Below, piece by piece: positions 58,860-64,000 of a stretch of DNA of 64,000 bases. Position numbers and translations under genes: made by a program. Numbering within the stretch: position 1 is the first letter of the stretch; each line of letters opens with the position of its first letter. This DNA is from an uncultured Collinsella sp. (GTDB taxonomy: Bacteria; Actinomycetota; Coriobacteriia; Coriobacteriales; Coriobacteriaceae). A model generated the notes under the pieces. That model was not told the origin of the DNA and searched no databases. It was given only the letters and a program-made list of their open reading frames with translations. Where the stretch lies: contig CAAESW010000001.1 of assembly GCA_900758845.1 (NCBI GenBank), forward strand, positions 33,670 through 97,669. Reading direction: 5' to 3'.

Positions 58860-59441
58860 CTACACGCGAATCGACAGGTTCTTTTTATCATCGCTCCAAT
58901 TGCAAGCATTGCGCGCGGGGCATGCAAAGCAGGCGCGCGACGCTTTGTCGGCTGCATAGAGCAGACGCTCAAGCGGTTGGCTGTTCACACGCAGCTTTCG
59001 ATGGCCCAGAATGGCCGTCTTAATGGCTGCGGCATCGGCCGGCTCAAACGCCACATCATCGGGCATGCCGCCGAGAATCGCATCAGCGACGCGTTCGCTT
59101 GCAACATCATGGGATATACCCGATTCATACTGTTCATCTTTGCCGATATCGTGAAGAAGTGCCGTGGCGTAGATGACCTCACGGTCAAATTCGAGCTGTT
59201 CCTCGAGATTCTTGATCCACATAATGCGAGCGACATCGAGAAGATGGTCAATACCGTGGCGGCAGAAGATGCGCCCCGATTCCAACTGTGCAATGTTACC
59301 CAGGTGCCGCCGGAACAGCCCGTTGGCGCAAATGTAATCAATGCGAGGCATGGCACCAAAGGGAGCCAAGCCCGAAGCCATAAAGCCGCGACGCGACGTC
59401 CCCTCATCGGTCTTCGATGTAAAGTCGTTGACGACCCTCAT
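58860..59441 (-). CDS. HD-domain phosphohydrolase with C-terminal Cys cluster
   Basis: The 193-residue protein has the HD metal motifs CRHGIDHLLDVARI, ALLHDIGK and KTAILGHRK. The C-terminal sequence ACFACPARNACNW offers three spaced cysteines (C-x2-C-x4-C) that could bind iron or zinc. HD proteins of this size hydrolyse nucleotides or phosphoesters; the substrate is unknown. It starts just before the folE stop on the same strand, so it is in the folate operon. Confidence 0.82.
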   Translation of the reverse strand: MRVVNDFTSKTDEGTSRRGFMASGLAPFGAMPRIDYICANGLFRRHLGNIAQLESGRIFCRHGIDHLLDVARIMWIKNLEEQLEFDREVIYATALLHDIGKDEQYESGISHDVASERVADAILGGMPDDVAFEPADAAAIKTAILGHRKLRVNSQPLERLLYAADKASRACFACPARNACNWSDDKKNLSIRV

Positions 59442-59442
59442 G

Positions 59443-60000
59443 CTAACGGCCCAGCATCCTAAAGAACCGCTCCTCGAGCGCGGGATCAGTCTCAAAGACG
59501 CCGCGGCGAGCGAGCGTCACGGTCTTGGTGCCGGGCTTTTGCACGCCGCGCATGGTCATGCACATATGCTCGGCTTCCATGAGCACAATCGCTCCCTGGG
59601 GAGCGAGATAATCCATGAGAGCGTCGGCAGCCTGCGCACACAGCTGCTCCTGCAGCTGCAGACGGCGGGCATAAACCTCAACCGTGCGGGCGAGTTTGGA
59701 AAGCCCAGCCACCCGACCGTTAGGGATATAGCCAATGGCGGCCTTGCCATAAAACGGCAGCAGATGGTGCTCGCACAGCGAGTAGAACGTGATGTCGCGC
59801 TCGATAACCAAATCGTTCGAAGCGACGGCAAAGGTTTTGGACAGGTGCTCCTCGGCACTCTGGTCCATACCGCCGGCGATCTCACCATACATACGGGCAA
59901 CGCGCGCCGGGGTCTCCAGCAGGCCCTCACGAGTTGGGTCCTCGCCTATGCCCTCAAGCAACAGCTTAATGGCGGCCTCGACTTTTTCCTGATCGACCAT
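59443..60000 (-). CDS. folE: GTP cyclohydrolase I
   Basis: FolE converts GTP to dihydroneopterin triphosphate, the first step of folate synthesis. The 185-residue protein has FYSLCEHHLLPFYGKAAIGY (zinc Cys and His), LSKLARTVEVYARRLQLQEQL and EHMCMTMRGVQKPG with the second zinc cysteine. The ATG at 60000 follows GTGAGG; the longer frame is rejected. It heads the folE - HD protein - folB group. Confidence 0.95.
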   Translation of the reverse strand: MVDQEKVEAAIKLLLEGIGEDPTREGLLETPARVARMYGEIAGGMDQSAEEHLSKTFAVASNDLVIERDITFYSLCEHHLLPFYGKAAIGYIPNGRVAGLSKLARTVEVYARRLQLQEQLCAQAADALMDYLAPQGAIVLMEAEHMCMTMRGVQKPGTKTVTLARRGVFETDPALEERFFRMLGR

Positions 60001-60066
60001 CTGGGCCTCACTTTTCCGATTTTGCGTTCGCGCTATGGTACCACGCCCTTTGGCATCGGCCACAAG

Positions 60067-60648
60067 CTACATAGTATGGGTCGAATAGACCGGATCGTCC
60101 CGCCAAAGCTCCACAGCGTCGCAAAGCGCAACGCCCTCGCGCACAGCACGGGCGCGCGTGGCGTTCATATCAATCACGCGCTGATTGCTCGAGCCCCTAA
60201 AGCGCAACGAGATATCGTACAAATCCTGAACGAACGGGCCATCCACCAACATGTCGAGGCAGGCCAGGATACGGTCCGTCACCTCGGTATGATGACGGCC
60301 ACCCGGCATAAGCTCCTCGAGCACATCGCCGGTAAAGCACCAAATGGTCTTGCCCGACCCCGCGGGATAGGCCGCACGCACGCGTTCGATAAAGTCAACA
60401 AGCCCCACCTGATTCTCGGGCTCCATAGGCTCGCCGCCCAGAATCGTCAGGCCATCAATAAAGGGATGGTCGAGACTCTCGATAATCTTGTCCTCGACGG
60501 CACGATCGAACGTTTCACCCGCGGCAAAGTCCCACGCGACGGAGTTAAAGCAATTCTTGCACCCGCGACGGCACCCGCTCACAAACAGAGAAGTACGAAC
60601 GCCTTCCCCATCAGCAATGTCGAAATACTTAATGTTCGCGTAGTTCAT
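60067..60648 (-). CDS. nrdG: Anaerobic ribonucleotide reductase activase
   Basis: NrdG is the radical-SAM enzyme that puts the glycyl radical on NrdD. The 193-residue protein has the cluster motif CRRGCKNCF, with the preceding VRTSLFVSG segment, and the SAM-binding GGEP. The ATG at 60648 follows GGGAG. A 426-base gap with two large palindromes separates it from nrdD on the same strand. Confidence 0.94.
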   Translation of the reverse strand: MNYANIKYFDIADGEGVRTSLFVSGCRRGCKNCFNSVAWDFAAGETFDRAVEDKIIESLDHPFIDGLTILGGEPMEPENQVGLVDFIERVRAAYPAGSGKTIWCFTGDVLEELMPGGRHHTEVTDRILACLDMLVDGPFVQDLYDISLRFRGSSNQRVIDMNATRARAVREGVALCDAVELWRDDPVYSTHTM

Positions 60649-60663
60649 AGGTAACTCTCCCGG

Positions 60664-60747
60664 GAGGCCGGGACATATCATCCCGTCCTCAAACATTCTC
60701 GGCCTTCGGCCTGCGAAACTGCGGGCGGGACGATATGTCCCGGCCTC
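60664..60747. repeat. 84-bp nested palindrome in the nrdG leader
   Basis: Arms of 25 bases (60664-60688 and 60723-60747, containing GGGACATATC and GATATGTCCC) are complementary at 23 of 25 positions. A small GGCC-tt-cGGCC hairpin lies inside. The unit begins 16 bases before the nrdG start codon, in the 5' leader. Confidence 0.7.
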
Positions 60748-60925
60748 ATGCAAAGGGTAACTCAATGAACGAAGCGAACATCGAGTATAGGGTTCGAGGT
60801 CCAATAAAAACCTTGTTGCAACTCAACCGCCATCGCAAGTAAATCGCTGCTGCAGCTCGAATTATTTCCGCTAAGAACTTCGAGGAGTGAGCAGACTGCG
60901 AGCTGCATCTCCGCTACGTCAACTT

Positions 60926-61063
60926 GGCCGCCCCGTAGCGAGGCCCCGGACCTTTGCTCGATATGAGTTCCGCACGAACAGGAGGCGCCAGTGGCGCCTC
61001 CGTCGTGAGCCAGGACTGTCCGAAATAGCGAGTAAAGGTCCGGGGCCTCGCTACGGGGCGGCC
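60926..61063. repeat. 138-bp palindromic element with 35-bp arms between nrdG and nrdD
   Basis: The arms (60926-60960 and 61029-61063) are complementary at 34 of 35 positions. The 68-base centre contains GGAGGCGCC-AGT-GGCGCCTCC, a perfect nine-bp hairpin. It starts 12 bases after the nrdD stop. It could terminate or process the nrdD transcript, or be a mobile palindromic unit. Confidence 0.8.
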
Positions 61064-61074
61064 TGGGATGGTTA

Positions 61075-63297
61075 TTAGAGATGCAGCACGCGGTCGCGGA
61101 TCTCCTCGGTTCGACCCTGGTTCCAGAACTGGGTACCGATGTAGCCGCACGTACGACGGGCGACGTTCATCTTCTCCTGGTCACGATTGCCGCAGTTGGG
61201 GCACTCCCACACCAGCTTGCCATCGTCCTCGACAATCTTAATCTCACCGTCGTAGCCGCACACCTGGCAGTAGTCGCTCTTGGTGTTGAGCTCGGCGTAC
61301 ATGATGTTGTCGTAGATGTACTGCATCACGCGAATGACAGCCTTGAGGTTGTCCTGCATGTTGGGAACCTCGACGTAGGAGATGGCACCGCCCGGCGAAA
61401 GCTGCTGGAACATACCCTCGAACTTGAGCTTGTCGAAGGCGTCGATCTCCTCGGACACATGGACGTGATAGCTGTTGGTAATGTAGCCCTTGTCCGTCAC
61501 GCCCGGGATAATGCCAAAACGGCGTTGCAGGCACTTGGCAAACTTGTAGGTCGTCGACTCAAGCGGGGTGCCGTACAGCGAGAAGTCGATATCGCTTTCG
61601 GCCTTCCACTCGGCGCACTTGTCGTTCATGTGCTGCATGACGGCCATGGCAAACGGCGTGCCCTCCTTCTCGGTGTGGCTGTGACCCGTCATGTACTTAA
61701 CGCACTCATACAGGCCGGCATAGCCCAGGCTGATCGTAGAGTATCCGCCCACGAGCAGCTTGTCGATCGTCTCGCCCTTCTTCAGACGCGCCAGGGCGCC
61801 GTATTGCCAAAGAATCGGCGCGGCGTCAGAAAGTGTACCCATCAGGCGCTCATGACGGCACAGCAGGGCACGGTGGCACAGCTCAAGGCGCTCATCGAAG
61901 ATCTTCCAGAACTTGTCCATATCCTGGTGCGAGCTCAGTGCGACATCAGGCAGGTTGATGGTCACAACGCCCTGGTTAAAGCGACCATAGTACTTGGGCT
62001 TGTTCGGGTCGTAGTTCAGCGCGTTGGCAACGTTGTTAAAACCGTTGCCCGAACGGTCGGGCGTCAGGAAACTGCGGCAACCCATGCAGGTGTAGCAATC
62101 GCCGTTGCCGGCGGTCTCGCCCTTAGACAGCTTGAGCTCGCGCATCTTCTTCTCGGAAATGTAATCGGGCACCATGCGCTTGGCGGTGCACTTGGCAGCC
62201 AGCTGGGTCAGGTAGAAGTACGGGGAATCCTCGTGAACGTTATCGTCCTCGAGTACATAGATAAGCTTGGGGAATGCCGGGGTAATCCACACGCCGGCCT
62301 CGTTCTTAACGCCCTCGTAGCGCTGGCGAAGCGTCTCCTCCACGATCATGGCAAGGTCGTGCTTCTCCTGAGGCGTACGGGCCTCGTTAAGATACATAAA
62401 GACCGTCACGAACGGCGCCTGGCCATTGGTGGTCATAAGGGTCACGACCTGATACTGAATCGTCTGGACGCCGCGACGGATCTCGTCACGCAGGCGATCC
62501 TCAACGACCTCGCGAACCTTTTCGGGAGATGCGGAAACGCCGAGCTCCTCGAGCTCGCGGGCGACCTCGCCACGAATCTTTTGACGGCTCACCTCAACAA
62601 AGGGGGCAAGATGGGTCAGCGAGATGGACTGGCCGCCGTACTGGGAGGAAGCAACCTGGGCGATAATCTGCGTCGCAATATTGCAGGCGGTCGAGAAGCT
62701 GTGCGGCTTCTCAATCAGCGTGCCCGAAATAACAGTGCCGTTCTGGAGCATGTCCTCCAGGTTCACCAGATCGCAGTTGTGCATATGCTGGGCAAAGTAA
62801 TCCGAATCGTGGAAATGGATCAGACCCTCATTATGGGCATCCACGATCTCCTGAGGCAGCAGCACGCGCTGGGTCAGGTCCTTGGAAATCTCGCCAGCCA
62901 TATAGTCGCGCTGAACGGAGTTGACGGTCGGGTTCTTGTTGGAGTTCTCCTGCTTGACCTCTTCGTTATTGCACTCGATCAGCGACAGGATCTTGTCATC
63001 GGTCGTGTTCTTCTGGCGCTTCAGGCTCTGAACATAGCGATAGATGATGTAGTGGCGGGCAACCTCGTAGCAGTCGAGACGCATGATCTCGTCCTCGACC
63101 AAATCCTGGATCTCCTCGACCGAAACGGTGTGGCCCGCGTTCTCGCATGCCTCGGCGACGTTTTGCGCCGCATAAACCACCTGGCGGTCGGTTAGACGAG
63201 AGCTCTCCTCGACCTCCAAGTTAGCGGCGCGGATGGCATTGACAATCTTATCGATGTCAAAGACAACCTCGGTGCCGCTGCGCTTGATGATCTTCAT
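61075..63297 (-). CDS. nrdD: Anaerobic ribonucleoside-triphosphate reductase
   Basis: NrdD reduces ribonucleoside triphosphates under anaerobic conditions using a glycyl radical. The 740-residue protein has an N-terminal ATP-cone (MKIIKRSGTEVVFDIDKIVN to about residue 90), HFHDSDYFAQHMHNCDL, the zinc cysteines CQVCG and CPNCG and the closing RRTCGYIGT with the radical glycine. The ATG at 63297 has AGAGG upstream. NrdR boxes overlap its promoter about 230 bases upstream. Confidence 0.96.
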   Translation of the reverse strand: MKIIKRSGTEVVFDIDKIVNAIRAANLEVEESSRLTDRQVVYAAQNVAEACENAGHTVSVEEIQDLVEDEIMRLDCYEVARHYIIYRYVQSLKRQKNTTDDKILSLIECNNEEVKQENSNKNPTVNSVQRDYMAGEISKDLTQRVLLPQEIVDAHNEGLIHFHDSDYFAQHMHNCDLVNLEDMLQNGTVISGTLIEKPHSFSTACNIATQIIAQVASSQYGGQSISLTHLAPFVEVSRQKIRGEVARELEELGVSASPEKVREVVEDRLRDEIRRGVQTIQYQVVTLMTTNGQAPFVTVFMYLNEARTPQEKHDLAMIVEETLRQRYEGVKNEAGVWITPAFPKLIYVLEDDNVHEDSPYFYLTQLAAKCTAKRMVPDYISEKKMRELKLSKGETAGNGDCYTCMGCRSFLTPDRSGNGFNNVANALNYDPNKPKYYGRFNQGVVTINLPDVALSSHQDMDKFWKIFDERLELCHRALLCRHERLMGTLSDAAPILWQYGALARLKKGETIDKLLVGGYSTISLGYAGLYECVKYMTGHSHTEKEGTPFAMAVMQHMNDKCAEWKAESDIDFSLYGTPLESTTYKFAKCLQRRFGIIPGVTDKGYITNSYHVHVSEEIDAFDKLKFEGMFQQLSPGGAISYVEVPNMQDNLKAVIRVMQYIYDNIMYAELNTKSDYCQVCGYDGEIKIVEDDGKLVWECPNCGNRDQEKMNVARRTCGYIGTQFWNQGRTEEIRDRVLHL

Positions 63298-63522
63298 CCT
63301 CTTGCCTCTTTCGCGTCGTAGCCTCATTGCGCTTCAGAGCCAAACGATGCCCGGCAGGGCTTGCCCCTGTCTTGCGGCGCCGTCGCGCAATCTGTGTTCT
63401 CGATAAACCATAAGCCTCTATGCGGACATTCCCAGGAGCCGATCAAGCGGCTCAAGGACACGTTCAAAAGAGGCAATTAAGGTCTTCGTTCTCTGTCCGC
63501 CATCTATCATACGACAAAGATG

Positions 63523-63570
63523 CATCTATATCCTGTATTCTTTTTTTAGGTCAAACACAACATATAGTGT
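63523..63570 (-). promoter_or_regulatory. Paired NrdR boxes over the nrdD promoter
   Basis: Box 1 (63555-63570, ACACAACATATAGTGT) matches the NrdR consensus acaCwAtATaTwGtgt at nearly every position. Box 2 (63523-63538, ATCTATATCCTGT core) is weaker and starts 32 bases away, the usual three-turn spacing. On the minus strand a -35 TTGACC (63549-63554) and a -10 TATAGA (63525-63530) with 18 bases between lie at and inside the boxes. NrdR repression by ATP/dATP is expected. Confidence 0.8.
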
Positions 63571-63885
63571 TTCAGCAGGTCAAAGCAATTAGTCATTTTG
63601 CAGACGCATTATAAATGAGGGGTATTTGACAGGTCGGTAAAACGTTACCAACACGGCTACCTGCATGGCAGCTATAAAACCCCCTTAGTCAAGCCGCTGA
63701 CAAATCCTACCAAAACCAAGCCGCTCACGCCAAAAGAATCCAAAAGATTGTGCTTGACCAACATGTTGCGGTCACGATCGGCCAGGACGTATGCAATCTG
63801 CCGGCACCTCTACGGGATGCGAAGACCATCGCGTACAGACCTTGGATCAATATTTGGTGGCTTATTTGGCGGCGTGCTTGGTGGC
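63571..63885. other. Intergenic stretch between the nrdD promoter and the tRNA
   Basis: No gene is supported. TTTGACAGGTCGGTAAAACG (63627 on) resembles TTTGGCAGGTC at 32437, and CCTACCAAAACCAAGCC near 63705 resembles the unit at 33145, so scattered parts of that repeat family lie here. GGTAA-aacg-TTACC is a small palindrome. Reading frames of about 65 codons occur on both strands without ribosome sites. Confidence 0.4.
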
Positions 63886-63921
63886 AAAACAAAACAGCCC
63901 AGAGACATAGCCTCTGAGCTG
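63886..63921 (-). terminator. Terminator of the tRNA-Val gene
   Basis: On the minus strand CAGCTCAGAG pairs with CTCTGGGCTG around GCTATGT, followed by TTTTG TTTTG. It lies nine bases after the tRNA CCA end. Confidence 0.85.
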
Positions 63922-63929
63922 CGAACATT

Positions 63930-64000
63930 TGGTGGGCGTTAGAAGATTTGAACTTCTGACCTCTTCCGTGTCAGGGAAGCGCTCTCCCCCTGAGCTAAAC
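63930..64000 (-). tRNA. tRNA-Val(GAC), 5' end cut by the window edge
   Basis: Read on the minus strand, the D-arm GCTC..GAGC, the anticodon arm CTTCC-CTGACAC-GGAAG with anticodon GAC, the T-arm AGAAG-TTCAAAT-CTTCT and the acceptor strand AACGCCC followed by ACCA are all present. Only about four bases of the 5' acceptor strand fall outside the window. CCA is encoded. A terminator follows directly. Confidence 0.95.

Noticed and set aside
61081..63195. 704-codon frame antisense to nrdD
   Set aside because: Shadow of nrdD; the nrdD strand has ATP-cone, zinc and glycyl-radical motifs.
63725..63942. Small frames on both strands next to the tRNA
   Set aside because: They overlap each other and the tRNA terminator, lack ribosome sites and resemble no family.

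Overview
The window is a gene-dense, fairly high-GC bacterial chromosome segment. Its gene content, actinobacterial-style SOS boxes and Gram-positive cell-surface features point to an anaerobic gut Coriobacteriia, most likely Collinsella or a close relative (inference). Anaerobic markers are the class III ribonucleotide reductase, L-lactate dehydrogenase, flavodoxin and a DUF3793 protein. I see about 58 protein genes, two convincing small leader-type ORFs and one partial tRNA gene. There is no rRNA, CRISPR array, complete insertion sequence or prophage.

Layout. 1-3938 (+): lysine/meso-DAP operon in which lysA and dapA form one open frame with an internal ribosome site, then dapB and dapH. 4081-10896 (-): nucleoid-associated protein, a lipase-fold DUF2974 protein between two short repeats, L-lactate dehydrogenase, a class I aminotransferase and NAD synthetase. 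11100-13495 (+): two Coriobacteriia-type proteins of unknown function. 13710-18323: ABC-F protein EttA, an SdpR/SdpI-like pair, tRNA dehydratase TcdA and a TatD DNase. 18602-25382 (-): a complete Amadori-compound (fructoselysine-type) operon with its GntR regulator, a DcuC/YfcC-family transporter and an extra amidohydrolase. 25534-27099 (-): two HAD phosphatases. 27589-30457 (+): an isolated cassette of an unknown protein, an intact ClpP-like protease and a membrane-anchor-less VirD4/TraG ATPase. 30599-35175: glucose-6-phosphate isomerase, a half-length iron-alcohol-dehydrogenase-like gene and an SOS-controlled Y-family polymerase with a YolD-like partner. 35172-43961: a large sorted surface protein, a copper-type HMA protein, DUF3793 plus flavodoxin, a polar amino acid ABC importer and endonuclease IV. 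44129-54370: oxidoreductases, ketopantoate reductase, a secreted protein, MetY with a divergent LysR regulator, RNase HI, acylphosphatase and a Fur/PerR regulator. 54448-63297: a HAD phosphatase, a UreE-like protein next to an FKBP, an M19 dipeptidase, a YgjP-type protease, folate genes (folB, folE, an HD protein) and the anaerobic NTP reductase nrdD-nrdG under two NrdR boxes. A tRNA-Val(GAC) runs off the right edge.

Regulatory reading gave the clearest new material: two LexA boxes directly after a consensus promoter, paired NrdR boxes 32 bp apart over the nrdD promoter, a LysR-type site about 66 bp upstream of the inferred metY start, and a Cys-containing leader peptide with competing hairpins before metY. 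Four genes have a hairpin plus U-run lying right against their ribosome-binding site. Several families of intergenic palindromes recur. In one 85-bp pair the flanks are identical while the stem sequences differ with perfectly compensating changes, so selection or a copying mechanism acts on the structure.
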